A stretch of 64,000 nt of DNA from Macropodus opercularis (GCA_030770545.1 CM061099.1:16703501-16767500); one strand, 5' to 3'. Shown: positions 1 to 14,519, counted from the first letter of the stretch. Notes: a model not told the origin generated them from the sequence alone. Made by a program: numbers and translations.

Positions 1-2342
1 TGTCTCTAAATGCTTTTGTGGCTTAGATTGGGGTTCATAAAGTAGGTTTTTTTTTAATAGTGTGTAAATATGTGTTTTGCAGATCAGTGTTGATTACGTT
101 TAATCGTGACACTTCTGGCACTTCTTCGTGGTGCTGAGAACAAAACAGAATAATTCCGCCAGGGTGCTGTTTGAATAACATTTTGATTCTCCTCCACAAC
201 ATTTACTGGCTAGGGGGAAAAAACAGTTGCCTGATGCAACCCAGGCAAGATGACTGAATTAATGGCTCAAACTTTAACCATGTCCCATGTCCCAGTGGGC
301 TGTCATTAGCCACAGCAGTGCCATATCCCCCCCTGTTCCTAAATGAGAGGTTGCCTGAATGAAAATTTGCTTCCATGGAGCCACAAACTGACACGATGTC
401 TCACCAGCCCCCTCATCTTTGATGCTGCTCCCCCCCCAGACTCGCCCCACCACACGGACGCTCCTCTAATTGGAGAAGCAGGTGAACAGGGATAACCATT
501 AGCCAGCGTCACCTCAACGAGACCAACGCCTGACCCGAACACCGCATCAGGGTGAATCCAGTCTTCAGAAACAGAATGCGAATCAAACCAATACATAATA
601 CATATGTTGTGTTAGATTCTGCTGTAATGACCTTGATGAAGTTTTTTGTCTGTGTGTGTGGTTTGGAGATGGGATGAGACCGGCAGGCAGCATCTGAGCG
701 GACGATAACAATGAAGCTGATGCCCACGCCAGGAAGGACCCCTTGTCGCCAAGGCAACGCAACCTGTTTCCAGCCGTCACCATAGCAACCAGCACCCCAA
801 AAGTGTCAAGGGCTCCCTTCAAGCGACAATGTCCCGTTTTTTTTTATAATTTCTATGTTGAGGTTGCTGGTCGTTCTCAGCACAAAACCATAGTGAAGGT
901 TAAAAACATTTCAAAATAAGCTGTTATACAGTAAATGGATGAACCAATAGGATTTAAAATCATAAAAATGATCCATGATTAAAGATTGTGCAAACTCTAG
1001 TAACCCTCTGAGGTCACGCCATCCTTTCAACTGTATGATAATCTGAGATAAGCTTTTCCAATTAGAAAGGAAAGAATTCAAATGCTGATTTACAACTGTG
1101 CCAAGAAAGGAGGGCGATGTTTTCGGATCTGCTCAAACTGAGGATGGAGAAAACGGGCGCTCACTAGACACTGAGCCCCTGTGGACTAACTGGCCTTGAG
1201 CCAGGCTTACAGTTGATGCTTCGGCTTTGCCTCGAGCTGTGGCTCTGGTGGTTGTTCAACCAGTTTAACTACACACACAGTCCTGTTATGCAACCCCCGA
1301 GCTGGGCTGAGAATGAGATTTACTCCGTCCGGCATGCTCTAATTCTGCTCTTGATGCAGACTGAGTGCCAAGTTTCAGGTGAACTGGAGCTTTTGTTCTC
1401 TCCCTCCATGCGTACGCTTTGGTAATGAGATTACTGGTTCAGATGGGAGTTGGGAGAGGCTCATAGATGGAAGGGCTGCAGACGTATGCCGTGTGCGTAC
1501 ACGTGTGTAGGGTTTACATGCATGCCTGGCGTCGCCACCCTTTGGGGCTGATCGACAAGCAACGGGGCAGAGATTAACTCGCGATTACATCACCAATCTG
1601 CCCCGAACCGCCGCCCGCGGCCAATACATGCGGCGCACAGAGTTTGACTGTGGAATCCACCCCCTGATAATCTACACACACAAACAAATACACACACAGC
1701 GCCATTCGGATTCTCTACACTGCTGACGGAGAAACAACAGCTTGCTCATGCAATATGTAACACGTGAAGGTTCAACAGAGAGAAACAACAGGGGTTCAGC
1801 TGCCATCCTCTCTGACAGCTGTGATCAGGTGGTCTGTCATTCCACAGAGGTCGTGAAAGGCCTACAAGATGTCCACAAGCGGTGACACACACCAAGGAGG
1901 AGGCAGATCTAACAATGAGGAGCATGTCTGTTGGGGTTTTGTAACATCATCCTCCTTCCTATTCTCTACTTGATAAGCTAATCTAAAAAGATTTTATATC
2001 TCGTGGGCAGCCACCTGAATTCTCCAAGGACATGAAGGTGCATTGACCAGAGATTCAACGTTTGTCATAGCAGAATTCCATCGTAGTTTGGATTTCACAA
2101 TAAAGACTGTAAAGGACAGGCTTCATTATATGAAAATGTGCAACAGCCACAAATGGCTTCCAAATTTAAATTCGCATTCTACCAATATGTCCAAACGCGT
2201 CTTCGACTGTCTCATCACCAGCACAAAGCTGAGGTTGTCTGGAAAGACGTCGAGCTGGAAAGTCACTCAAAGTCACAGCATAACATTGTCTTGAGAGGGT
2301 ATTTATGAAGTAGAGTGTTGAGTGTGCTTCTAAAGAGTCATG

Positions 2343-2356
2343 TCGCCATCTACTGG
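2343..2356 (-). promoter_or_regulatory. CTCF-like motif
   Basis: On the minus strand the sequence reads CCAGTAGATGGCGA. It fits the CTCF core CCASYAGRKGGCRS at 13 of 14 positions. Motif match only. Confidence 0.35.
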
Positions 2357-4604
2357 TGGCTTCTCATAAGCCTAAAAACACTGAGGACAAAGAACATGAC
2401 ATTACATTAATGAAAGGCGATGTTAAGATGAACAAGGAGACAGACACGTAGTGTGAAAAGTAGGAGGGAACTTGTGGAAATCGCTTCAAGAAGTGGCCTA
2501 AACCCAGCTTGTTGTCCTGCGTGGGAGGAAGGGCCACACTGATGTTTACCTGCTAGATTCTACAGCGGCACATCAATCTCAATGTGAGCCTTCCACTGCC
2601 TGCTCCCACTTCTCCTGGCATTTCATCACTCCTCCTCTCCCCCTCCATCTGTCCTCCCGTCATGTATCTCCCCGACGTGTGTGTACACAGCATGCGCTTG
2701 GATGTTTCAGGAGACCAGCTGGTTGTGTCAGCAGAGGGAGGAGAAGGAAGGGGTGGGGGGGTGGGGGGTGGGGAAAGAGAGAAGCGCTTAAGGGAGTTGG
2801 AGCCGTGGCTCCAGTCTAGCATGACTCAGTCTGGGTGCATCAGTGCCCCTGGGGGAAAACGCACGAATCAGAAACACACTCGTCTCGCCCCTCCTGTAAT
2901 CAGACCGCTCAGATGCTCACTTTCCCTACTTTAACAAGCATTTCTGTGTTTCTCACGCCAGCTGCTCGGCTGCTCAATAACAGCTAGAACAGGAGGACGA
3001 ACGGAAAAGCGGTGGAGAAAAGCGTTTGGGTTTTCCCTGCTCCAAAACTTGGCTGAGCCGCGGCCTTAAGAATGGAGGAGAGACGGCACAAAACGGGCCA
3101 CATAACAGAGCTTTTACAAGCCCCGGGGTGGAGGGGGGCTCGTCCCACCTGTTCAAACGGCCAGAGCTATCCCAAGGAAATGAAAACTTCCATCTCTGCA
3201 CAACTAAATCCCCCTTCCGCTTCCTCACTGACTATCTCCTGTTTCCACAGCTGGATCCAAGCCCCCGCCGTCCACGTGCACCCATACAGTCAGCGCACGA
3301 CCAAATAAAAATCCCCCAACTCATTCAGATGGAGAACGCAAGTCTTAAATGTCAGTGTTGTCTGTCACATATAGGCCTGTAAACGTTACGGTATGCATGC
3401 CTGCTCTAGCGCAACCATTACTAGTCACCAGCCCCCCCACCCCTGCAGCGTTTAGTGAACTGGTTGACCCTCTGCGGGGGTCGAAGTCTCAAACAGTGGC
3501 AGTGAGAATGACAGGGGACAAACACGAGTCGTGACGCAACCTTGGCCAGTCATTGCTCGGATCACTGGTCCCACTGAGGTGAAGGATGACTGAGGAGTGT
3601 GAGTCTCTCTGACCCGAGAGTACTTAGAAAAAAGGCATGTTACGCTCGGTTGACATTAAATACAAAACTGTGACAGTTTATAGAAAAGTCAGCAAAGAAG
3701 ATTGTCATGGTATTATGTCATTTTCCGCTTAACTTTTATGATTTATAAAGTGCTGCAGTGCCTGCTATAAAACATTTCACAAGTTTCTGGGGAAATACAG
3801 TCATTTGCTGAACTGTTCCACGGGACAAATGGGAGCAGAGTTTCTCTTGCACAACTTTGCCCTAAAGCAAAAAGCAAACATCTCCCAGACTGTGGGTATT
3901 AACCTTGACTCCCTGTCTCTTCCCAGCCAGTCTTGGCCTTATCTGCAGACACAGACTGCTGGCGTCGGGAGTGGGCAGCCTGTCGTACCTGGAGGTAAAC
4001 ACCACTTTAACTGCACCCATCGCCACAGAGAAATCCTCAGGGGGCAGGGCCAATGAAATACCCGTCGATCAGAGGGACGGCAAACGCCATCGGCACTTCT
4101 GTTCCGTTATTACTGCCGTTTACTTAGACCTCTCACAGAGACTTCTCTGATGACTCATGCTTTAGGAGGAGAAGACGAAAGAAGGTGCTGCTAATATATT
4201 CCGTCCCCCCTTCCCTTCGCTGTAGGTCGAAAAGCCTGAACTTTCGGATGTCAGGGAAGGAGAAGGTGCAAATGATCACAGATCCTGCTGGGGCTTTTTT
4301 TTTCTTCTTGTTTTCTGAGGTTCCACCTTCTGAGAATCCAACCTAAAATTACACCTTTCAGAGGAGTCATAAATCAAAGCTTGTTGGTTAAATGCTTTTG
4401 TGTCAGACAAAAAAAAGGTAACGATGACAGGTGGAGAGAAGTGAGTTAGCTGCTAAGTCGAAGCGAATGAATAGAGCTGCGGTGAAGAGCCATCAAAGTA
4501 AAAACTCACAATAACCACCAGCGAAGCACCCGTTTCTCTATCACCCTTGACAAGCTGCTTTGCTAAAGACTGAACTACTCTGGTGTTGTAAGAACATGCT
4601 GTGG

Positions 4605-4618
4605 CCACCAGGGGTCAC
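4605..4618 (+). promoter_or_regulatory. CTCF-like motif
   Basis: CCACCAGGGGTCAC fits the CTCF core CCASYAGRKGGCRS at 13 of 14 positions (T for G at position 11). It faces away from the motif at 2343. Motif match only. Confidence 0.35.
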
Positions 4619-5425
4619 TCCATTCCTTCAAGGTTGTGCTGGTGTGCAGCTCAGGGTAAATCCAGCTGGACATGAGTCAAGAATGATCTTCACAGAACTG
4701 AACCTCTATCAAAACCCAGCCTGTAGCAGGTAGACTTGCATTTTCAACAGACAACAGCTCTGAAATATTCTTTTGTCTTGAGCACATTATTGCAGAAGAG
4801 CAGGATTAGAACACAGGAATGCAAAACGCAAGACGATGTTAGATTGAAGTAGCAGCAAGTAGTGAATATGTACGTTCTGTCAAATGAACAGACGACGCCA
4901 GAGAGGAGGAAAGAAGACACACTCACACACACAAAAAAAAGCAAAGCTTTAATTCTCTCTGCAGATGTTGGCAACAAATGTATTTACAGAAGAGGGGATG
5001 GAAAAGCAGAAAAAAAGTTTGATGTTTAAAGTCCTTATTCTTGGCCCACCGGGCCAAAGGCTGCAACGAGGCAGGAAGCACCTGAGCCCAAGAGCCAGAG
5101 GGCAGGGGGTGGGGGCAAATCAGCGCAACACATCATCAGCTAACAACTAAGAGGATGTTGAGCAGGCACCATAGCTCTAAACAGCGCTCCCTGACTGCCA
5201 ACAAGAAAACAAATATACCTCCGCTGTTAGTGGCACAGGGGAGCAAACGCTTTCATTCTGCTTCAACCCCAAGGCAGAGAAATCAGCAGCACAAGTAGCA
5301 TGTGGTGGAACCGTTGGCTCTGAGTCCCACCTCTTTACACTAAAATCTTCATTGAATTAAATGCTTTTCCCTCAGCTGGGGTGGAAATCCAAACTGTGGT
5401 GAGCAGCCACAAGAAAGAAGGCTAG

Positions 5426-5454
5426 TGGTGGTGGTGGTGGTGGTGGTGGGGGGG
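5426..5454 (+). repeat. (TGG)8 microsatellite plus G run
   Basis: Eight perfect TGG units followed by further G. Gives spurious poly-His or poly-Pro open frames on the minus strand. Confidence 0.95.
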
Positions 5455-5527
5455 CATGTCTGATTTTGGGCAGAGCGGAGATGGCAGGGTGGGAACCTGT
5501 GTGAGCCGGACCTCCTGGCTGGCGGAT

Positions 5528-5543
5528 GGGGGGGGGGGGGGGG
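5528..5543 (+). repeat. Poly-G tract (16 nt)
   Basis: Uninterrupted G16; can form a G-quadruplex and is prone to length error. Confidence 0.95.
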
Positions 5544-8500
5544 CAGGGCGGCAGCCGCCAGAGGCAAGTGCTCCAGTGGAAACAACACAGCTGAGGAGCC
5601 TCATCACCAGGATGAGAAGATGAACAGAAAATGTGAGGAGGACACATAAATGAGGAGGAGGCAAACAAGGGCGTGAGGGCTGGAGCGAAGGGTTGAGAAG
5701 GGGCATGGTTCCAGCCCTCACATCGATCTTTATCTATCACACACTCCCAGGGAAAGAATTGTTCGGAGAACAGGCCCGGGGGGCAGTCAGCGCAGTTCAC
5801 ACCAGCGCTGACTCTGATGCCAAAAATTTCTTGTTACATACTCCATTCCAGAGGCCCTTGGCAAATGAATTATGATACTACTGAGAGCCACAGTGCTGAA
5901 AATGAAGTTAGTGGAAATTCATTTTCCTATTACAAAGGACTTGTGAAAGAAATGTAAAATCTTTTCCAAGTTTTTCTCCCGCTCTCATTGTATGCCTATG
6001 ACCTGACATGCCTTAAAGAAAACTCCATCTTGGGTTATAGTTGATACGTCCTTAAGTATTTCCCAAGCCAAACTCAGGAAAAAATCCCTTGAAGGAAATG
6101 GTAATGGAACTGTTTATAGTTCAGTATTGTCAGCCAGACTGAAAAAAGTACACTGACTTTTGCACTTATGGTGTTGTTGTTGATGTTTTTCCGCTCATCC
6201 TTCTCTTCTATAACAAAGGCCCTTAACAAACCTCGCAATGCTGGCCAATTAGCAGCTGTTTTCCACGGCACGCAAACCTTGATCTGAAGTGAAAAACAAG
6301 TGAAAATCACTCAGGGGGCTGTTATTCTTTGAAGGTGCTTCAACAGCTGTCTATTAAGGGTTACACTTTAACTTTGTATAAAAAAGTTACAACAAGAACC
6401 CCTTTGTCAAACATTTCACTGAAAAATAAAGGGTTTCCAACACTGTTGTGGGTCACACACTGGGAAAACGTCTTTTTGTTGTAGTTTTACTTATGATTCA
6501 TACAGTAAATGTGCCCTCATGCATGGGGGTCAGCGGGAGCTTCTCTAAATAACAACAGCTTTGACTCATCCTCTGATTCTCGTAAAGCTTTCCTCTAACT
6601 TTGCTGGGATTAACAAATTAACAAGCTCTGGAATTTATCCAGGCTTCTGGTAGTGATGCAAGAGTCCACGACCCGACTGTTGTGGATTAAAGTCCCTTTT
6701 CACCCAGATTGCACAGAATTTAGTCCGCTGGGCAGAAAGAACAAGGCAAGGATTTGGTTGTGGGATTTGGGGAAAGGAGGGGCGTCAGGTGTGCACTCGC
6801 AGATTAGCACAGCATTCCTGGTAATGAAAGAAAGGACTGTCACCTCCTTGCGTTGCCTTTGAAGTCAGATCAGACAAAAAAAAAAAAGGAGTCCCCCAGA
6901 AGGTCATGATCCAGAGGTCGGCACCGATACGTGATTAAACCCATCCGGCCTAAAGTTTCCGTCGTTCCTCACTTGCCCTCGTGTCTCTGAGCAATACAGT
7001 GTATAGTGTTCCTGACCTTATCCAATTTGCATCGGATTAAAGCCTAAGGTTACGACGAAACTCTTCCTCTTAACTTCGCTCTCTCTTGATTAAATCGTGT
7101 TGATCAAGTTGTGAATCACGGAAGCTTTACAGCACAGGCTAGAGGACTAGAGCCATGAGGAGGTAAACACGAGGAGGGAGGTGAGGCGTGCGTCAGAACG
7201 CAGCTTGGAACAACAAAGGATCCTACTGATGGACATGTTTGACATTGTGCTAACAAGCCGTCTGTGGATGGCACAGCACAAACCTACAGTACACACCGAA
7301 CCTCATGTGCTGGACATGAGAGAACATGACGTGCAGCACACAGACACATACGTATTCGATCCCCACTACTACTGCTATACTACTCAGCTCTACAATAAAG
7401 TTGTCATCCCTCAGATTTTCTTGTTATGATCTATTATTGGTTTCTGTACCAGCTCGTGTACTGGACTCACACACGGGAGACCAGCTTATTGCCATAATGC
7501 ATCTTTTTTAACCATATCATCACGGTAAGTTCATAAGATCATGCGAAGAGGAAGAAGGTTCCGTAAAAGACGTCACTGAGTTGTACAAACTGTGCAAACT
7601 CTGGGTTTTAGTATATTTGGGGCCTGGCCACTGGGCCTTGGGCAACATTCAGATAAGTGGATTTCCCCAATTATATTTCATTGCCTCACCACTACAGAAA
7701 ACAACAGCCTATCACCACAGCAACCCCTGCTTCCCTGTGTTAAATAAATAAATAAAGTCTGTCTGCATGTCCAGATACTGTATCATATAAACCTTCTCCT
7801 GTGAGCATCCTTACAAAGGCGGACTTTTAAATGATATGAATGAGTTTTTCAAACCAAGTAAATGTCATTTATTTAACCTTCTTAACTATAACATTCAGCG
7901 CTAAGCCCTTCCCTGAAGATGAGCCGCACTGAGGACAGGAGGGATCTCAAATATAAATTTTCTTTTTTGTATAAAGAATACAGAAGACATTCTCGCAAAC
8001 ATTTTTCTCCCTGGGAAGCCCATCGCCGATCCGAAGCATCGTACAGCTGCTCGATGGCTTCGAACAAGATGAGAGATTCTTCTAACAATCGCTGCCGAGA
8101 GCAAGAGTAATGCTCCCTACGGCGCGAGTCGCTCTGAGGGAGGACACTCTACTAATCCAGGACCTCTCGGTTACAACAGCCCGGCTCATTTGGAAAAAGG
8201 TCTGCTCCCAGATAAATGTCAGGGACCCTGTTTTTATTTCCGAAAGATTTGAACTTTCTCTCGAAGCTGGGTTTGACAGTTATGAAGGGTAAAGTGGCAT
8301 TTGAGCCACATCTGTCAGTATGCTGCCAGGCAACTTGCTGTCATTTCACACTGATGTTTCCCCCCAGATGCCAAACCGCTGCCATCATACGTCCTGATGA
8401 TCTGGACGGGAAAAAACCAAAACAAAATCTCTCTGTGACGCTTGTCAGTTGATCATAGAATGCCCCCGCTTTTGGCATCTTCACTTGACTTTAACTACCA

Positions 8501-8787
8501 GTTGATAGCGGGGATTTGGAGAGAGCTCGAGTGAAGGAAGTATGAACTGAATACAATGGGTGGAAACAGAGAGGTCGATGAGAAAACGCGTGATTATTCA
8601 GAGCGACAACCCAGAGGAGAGAGATAAGGATGCCAAGCAGTTAGGCCCTTCTACTGTACTGTAGATGAGACACAATCAGAGCAGCAGATGGCACTGATAG
8701 CATGTAAGTGCCAGGGAGGCGGGGGGGCTGTAGAAGGGTAAGACAAGGCTCATTATCACCTCTTTCTACATCACATGGCACATGACA

Positions 8788-8843
8788 CCCCCCCCCCCCA
8801 CACCCCCACACCCCCGTCCCCCGTCCTCACCCCCAACCCCTTC
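8788..8843 (+). repeat. C12 run and C/A-rich low-complexity stretch
   Basis: Uninterrupted C12 followed by CACCCCCA-like units. Confidence 0.9.
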
Positions 8844-8845
8844 TA

Positions 8846-8962
8846 TCGGTACACGTACGCCTCGCTTCGCGTCCGATAACGGTGCATTGGCTTCCCAGCA
8901 TGGCCTCTCGCCTTCCGTCTAGCACGAAGTCGCGAACCGCTCCCTATCACGGATGCTTTCGC
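8846..8962. other. CpG-dense block within intron 3
   Basis: About 16 CpGs in 117 bp, directly following a C/A-rich low-complexity stretch (8788-8843). No coding sequence or promoter motif that I recognise. Confidence 0.4.
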
Positions 8963-10713
8963 CCAACACTAATTAGAAAGACAATAACTCATTCTTCCTC
9001 CCTGACAGTGAACTGGAAATGTCGTGGGGCGAGATTTTCCAAAATTGTCTGTGTGACTTGGAATTGATGTCTTTTATCTTATCGGAAACTGAATTCTTCC
9101 ATATGTCTTCATATAGTCTCAACAGCAATAGCAATACATCCCTCCTCACTAGATACAATAATAATTTAAAAAACTGTTAACTCATCCTACGGTGACCTAT
9201 GAGCAGAACGATCTGTAACAGGTCTGGATTTATACGAGTGCTTTTTCCAGCTGCCCACACGATATTATATCCTGTTGGTAGCTTTTGTAACCTCCTGCTC
9301 AAACCATTTACTCTGCGTTTTTACAAGCAGCCCGGCCAAGACCAAACCACATAAACTGCATGAGCTTAGAATTTGCAGTGTGAAGTCTGTCTACTTGCTT
9401 TTTCTGTAGACCTTCCAGAAAAATACTAATTTTCAGATCATTTCACTGAGCAAATGTGATCATAACTGTTTATAAATACTAAGGGGCACCTCGGGCTCTG
9501 TTTAGTTGTAAACCATAAATGCAACTGAGTTAGCAGCCAAGCGAGACTGAATGTGATCCATATCTGAGGTCGTGACTGTGCGGTTTTGTGTAAGGGGAGA
9601 GTATGAGCAGGCCAGCAGAACTATCAACAGTTAAGGATATGTGGTCTGGCCAAAAGGGATGAAGGCTTGGAAGGGAAATGAGGTTGAATGTGAGACTGTA
9701 CAACATGGTCGGTTTCCCGATCCCAACAGTTGGGTTGGCTGGCCCCCTCAGAGAACTCAAGTTCAAATGTTCTATTTAACAATTAAATGACCAAAATACA
9801 CCCTGAATGGGTCTATGGGTGACGCAGCTGTTTCTTCTCAACGAAGTCAAACCCAATGGGCCAACCGGGCGATGATGTCAGTCATCACAGGCAGTGCAAG
9901 GACAGGAGTTCTGGTTCTGGGTTTGAAAGGTAGTGAAATGAAAACGCTGGAAGAGCGCACTGACACCGCTCACGACAAGACAAGCGTACGCATTGCGGTA
10001 CAGCAGCAATTTCCTCTTCTGTGCCTGAGGTTGCGCAGGGGTCAGGATTTACTGATCTGACCGTAAACCATCGCTCCGCGTACGTCATTCCTGCGTCTTG
10101 ACCAGCCACACTACTTTACTGCGCCAGCGCTTTATCTGCCAAAACGGAAAAAGGCTTCGGTAAACAGAACAAAACTGGAGATGCAACTTTGCTTCATGCG
10201 TGAACTTCTTTATAATTTAACTTTTTATTTTCTTCTCATTTCCTCGTCTATTTCTTTCTGTCGAATTCTCCAGAGTTCTGCCTTTGGTCCTTACCTCGTG
10301 TCCCCTTAGTGGAGATTATACCCACTGTCATTCTTCTGTTTACCTCAGAGCTATTAACTTGTAATAATCACGTGCTCCTGACTGGAAGTAACGATTTAGC
10401 GCCAGATAATGGATTTTGCAAAAGGACTAAGTCCACACAGGTTAAGTCTCTATTACCAGAGAGCCTTTACTCTCCTCCTGGCGCTAAATTCCCCACCGAT
10501 AAACGGCTCCTTTTGTGGCGTCTGCACAATAGACACAGTGGGAAAGATAACGTCGGCTTGTGCCTGTAATCATCGGCCAGGTTTGACTGACGCACCGCAT
10601 TATTAGCGCAACACAGGCTAAGGAGTGGAAGCGCCCAGATTACAATTTACATGCTATCTTCTAACGCCACTCAAGTGAAGAGCTTGTCACAACAACAGGT
10701 ACCCCGGGGATAT

Positions 10714-10734
10714 CACACACACACACACACACAC
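10714..10734 (+). repeat. (CA)n microsatellite
   Basis: About ten CA units, perfect. Confidence 0.95.
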
Positions 10735-11232
10735 CCAGGGAAAGGATTTCGGGGAACAGGAATGAGGAATTTGAAACTGAGACACTTTACTTACAGGGCA
10801 GCTCACAAATGGCTTTTTTTTTTTTTACAACAGAGCATCTTTCTTACCTGCGGAGAAAAAAAAGAGAAAGAGACAGATGGAGAATGTTAAGTTGATTTCT
10901 TTAGCACAGAGGGTTCATGTCATTTGTCGACCAGCTGGTTGGAATTCATTCTGCTCTTCCTTATGGAGAGAGGGCGACTGAAGCTCCATATTTGGCCGTG
11001 TGGGTGCTCCTCTATACAGTCTCTGTTTAACAGCGCCAGCGCCTTGTCTCAGCCGGTTGAGCTGATGGGCATTATTTCTGTCTTCACTGTTAATTATTAT
11101 CTTCAACCGGCCCCAGACACCACAGGCCGGACTGATATGAGTAAAGTCAGTCCCCTGTAACTCTCACACTGCCTTTTGGTACCATTACTGACTTTCGAAC
11201 GCGATCTGTAGCGGCACTGCGAGTAGTAATTA

Positions 11233-11249
11233 CTCTGTTAAAAACAGAG
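11233..11249. repeat. 7-bp inverted repeat
   Basis: CTCTGTT, a 3-nt AAA loop, then AACAGAG. A short perfect palindrome in AT-rich intron sequence; significance unknown. Confidence 0.5.
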
Positions 11250-11682
11250 GGTTACTAGTAATAGAACCCTTCCTGTTGTCATTACTGCTATTCTGCTTTC
11301 TGCTACTGCTGCTGTCGCCAGTTTCACATTTCTACTGTGACTATGCTTAGCAAGAATGAATTTCAAAAAAAGAAAGACTTTCTTCATTTAGGTAAGTTGT
11401 CTATTCTTATTAGAGTACAATAAAAAACACGATAGTTTTTGTACAAAATATGTCCCTGCTTTAATTGTTTGTTTATTTGTTTTACTCTACAAAGAAGCAG
11501 GATGGTTTAAAAAGAGTTGCATACAATTCATGGGAGCGAGACCAAGACAGGGGTTGGGCTTCCTCTTAATTCCCTGTCTAATTACTCGTCCCTGCCTCAC
11601 CCCAGGTCAAAGACCCCGCAGGTCCGACTCTAATCCGTCTGCTCTGCCCACTTCAGAGGATCCTGATTACAGGGAGGAAGAG

Positions 11683-11750
11683 AATGGGGAGAGAGAGAGA
11701 AAATGGAAAGACAGCGGGATGAAAGGAAGCGAGAGAGAGAGAGAGAAGGA
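11683..11750 (+). repeat. GA-rich simple repeat
   Basis: Purine-rich, interrupted GAGA tracts; responsible for Ser/Leu-rich frames on the minus strand. Confidence 0.85.
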
Positions 11751-14494
11751 AGTAAAGTGGACTGAGACAGAGTGGAAACATATATTGTTTGTCTTTGAGC
11801 TGTCTGGCTTGTGAGGTCTGCTCAGCAAGCGGCTGAACCTCCTTCGTTGGCTTAGCTCAGCACTGGAAGGCAAAAGCCATGTGGGGCTGTGCGCGAATCT
11901 GCATTTGAGGAGACGAGCGCACTCACTCAAATCTCTCTTTCCTTTGTCACAAGAAGGGTGCAGTGATTCTCGGTGCAGTCGTAAAAACGAGGCAGACCCA
12001 CGTAGCATAATAGCGATATTGTTTCTGCAGACATCTGTGCGTGTGTTTGAACTTTTTTTTTCCTCCAGTCTTTTCATTGAGGCTGTTTGAATTCTCCCAT
12101 CTATTACATGACTTGAGGAGCCAAGGCATTCAGACGGGAGATAAGGAAAGGCTGTTTAAGTACATCGGGGAGCAGGAGCCAACATTTTTCACCACAGCGG
12201 TCCACTATTATCATGATCCTAAACAGGTTCGCTGATGAGACACTGTGTCGCTCTATGTCAGTCAGATGATTATCAGTTGGCTAAAACCTGCAAGATGTAA
12301 AAGCTGTCAATTAGTTACTTTCGTTCATTAAATGTGTCTTTTCGTTTCTCCAGGCGTGATGACAATCTGTTGTTTCACATTTTATTTACTGGTATTCCAA
12401 ACAAACCACTTGGGCTCCAGCTGAAACTATAAAACACACCACTTGCAGTGAGCCTGAGGATTTTTTTTTTTTATTCTGGGAAACATCCTCCCAGGTGCTC
12501 ATAACAGCAAATGAAAACAGCTTCGGTACAAATTGAATCTCGACTGTGCGAGATCCACCGGCAGCTGACAAAAGGCAGATGTATTTGTTTTGAAATGTTG
12601 AGGATAATAAATTAAAAATGACAACTTTTTGAAGCCAAGTGAAAGTTGGATTGTGCAGTACAGTATTTCACCACCATATCCAACAACTGTAAGATGTACG
12701 CTTTTGTGTCCAACGCTGGAGATGCGTGGAAGACGAGAAACATGAGTGTAACGTCAAGGAAGGAGTTTAGGGAGGAAGGAGAAAACACATGAGGGAGGTG
12801 AAAGAGCTGTCTGTGGAAGAGCTGCAGAGGGAAGAAGAAAGGCAACAACTACGCTATCCCTCTGTTTCTCTTCAGGCCATGGATGATCAGTGGCAGGAAT
12901 GAGGCTGGTCACTGGCTAGACTTGTCTGTCCGCAGGTTTAAATTTAGGCTGGATCAGATTGGACGCCTCGGCCCTGGCAGCAAGCTGGCCGCCAGTGGAT
13001 GCCGTCTCCGACCGCAGTATCATTTCTCCTCGCCTCTCAGCGATGGAAACGTGGCCACCCAAGGGTTTGACAACTCTATTCCCAACTCCCCTGTCGCAAT
13101 CATCTGAAGTCCGTGTGACTCCTGAAACTTCTTCCTTGCTCCAACTCATAACTGTTTTCCATATGTGAAAAAATATAAACACAATATCATCCTATAGACT
13201 ATTGTTGTTATACTTTTTACACTTTCAAGCTTCAAAATTAACATGGAATTAAAGCACAAATAATACGGTTGGATGACAACAGTATGGTTTTGGTTATAAA
13301 CTCATACAAAGACAGCTTAATCCTCTTATTGCTCTAAATCCACAAACATAAATGTGCTATCAACATATGAAATGTAATAAAGGGCCACAAGCAAAATATG
13401 CAATGGTGTAATATACAAATTTTAATTAGTGAAAAATGTGCTTTTATACTGTAAAAACTTAAAGATCTTCTATGTGTAACAAGGCATTGAATATATTTGC
13501 TTTTAACATAACAAAATATATACTAAGTAAATGGAAATTATTTATGTAATTAGAGTAAATGGTACTTCTACAGTATTCAAATAAACACATGTAGGCGCTG
13601 TGGTTGTCTTTCACCATACAAATGAGGAATATGTGTGCGACTGTTATGGTCCTGCCTCATTCTCAGTGTGGTTTAGAATCGCATGCATACTTCCCACCTA
13701 CAAATCTAAAAGCTCACACACTGAGGCGCTTCCACTGCAGACCACCAGCTAGATTTCCACTGTTTATACAAACCGTCAGAGGGCGGTTTTCTCGCCATCC
13801 TTTCTTTCTATTCGCCCTGACAACACTGAAAAATAGATTGAGCGCTCCCCTCTCCGTCTGATCTGGCAGCCGACACTTCGACCAGAGGTAACGACAACGG
13901 CGAGATGTTTTTTATCAAAGGTTCTGATGTGGAAATTCTGACCAGCTTCCCAATCACCAAACGGCACACAATTATGGACGGGCTCGTGTCTTTGAGACTG
14001 GCGCATCTCTTGCCATCAAAGAATACGTGCAGAGGAGTATCTGTTTACAAGCTATTACTCACTTCCTCGCTCGCTGGCTCATTGTCCACACTGTGTTATT
14101 TTTTTAAAATGTAATTGGGCCTCATTATGTCGGCACGATAAGGGAACGATGAAACGAGGAACGCTGCCTCTCGTGTAAACATTTTAATGTCATTTCGGCT
14201 TGTGCCATCTTTTGCTCCTCTCTCCCGGTGTCTAATGTGTGTGTCTGTTCTGTGTTGAGTGGGGGTGGGAGGGGCGGTGGGTACGAGCTTCCGACGGGAG
14301 ATGAGCCACAACCTTCTCGACAACAACTGCGGCGAACAGACAGCGTGGAGTCTCTGCAGCTGTTGCTCCACGGCCGCAGAGGGGAGTTTTTAATTGAATG
14401 TGAATGCAAGTTGCAAAGGCTTTTAATTTGGCCTTGACTGGAGAGGCACACACCAGGGGTGGGTGGGTGTAAGCTTAACTTTAGGAGGGGGGAT

Positions 14495-14511
14495 GGGGGG
14501 GGGGGGGGGGG
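14495..14511 (+). repeat. Poly-G tract (17 nt)
   Basis: Uninterrupted G17 with further G-rich sequence on both sides (14456-14520). Confidence 0.95.
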
Positions 14512-14519
14512 TTTAAGGG

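Noticed and set aside
3391..3412. Reverse-complement GTAATGG considered as the start of exon 4
   Set aside because: No AG acceptor directly before it and the next codons do not fit the PDZ1 continuation.
5372..5800. Pro- and His-rich minus-strand frames
   Set aside because: They translate the (TGG)n and poly-G simple repeats.
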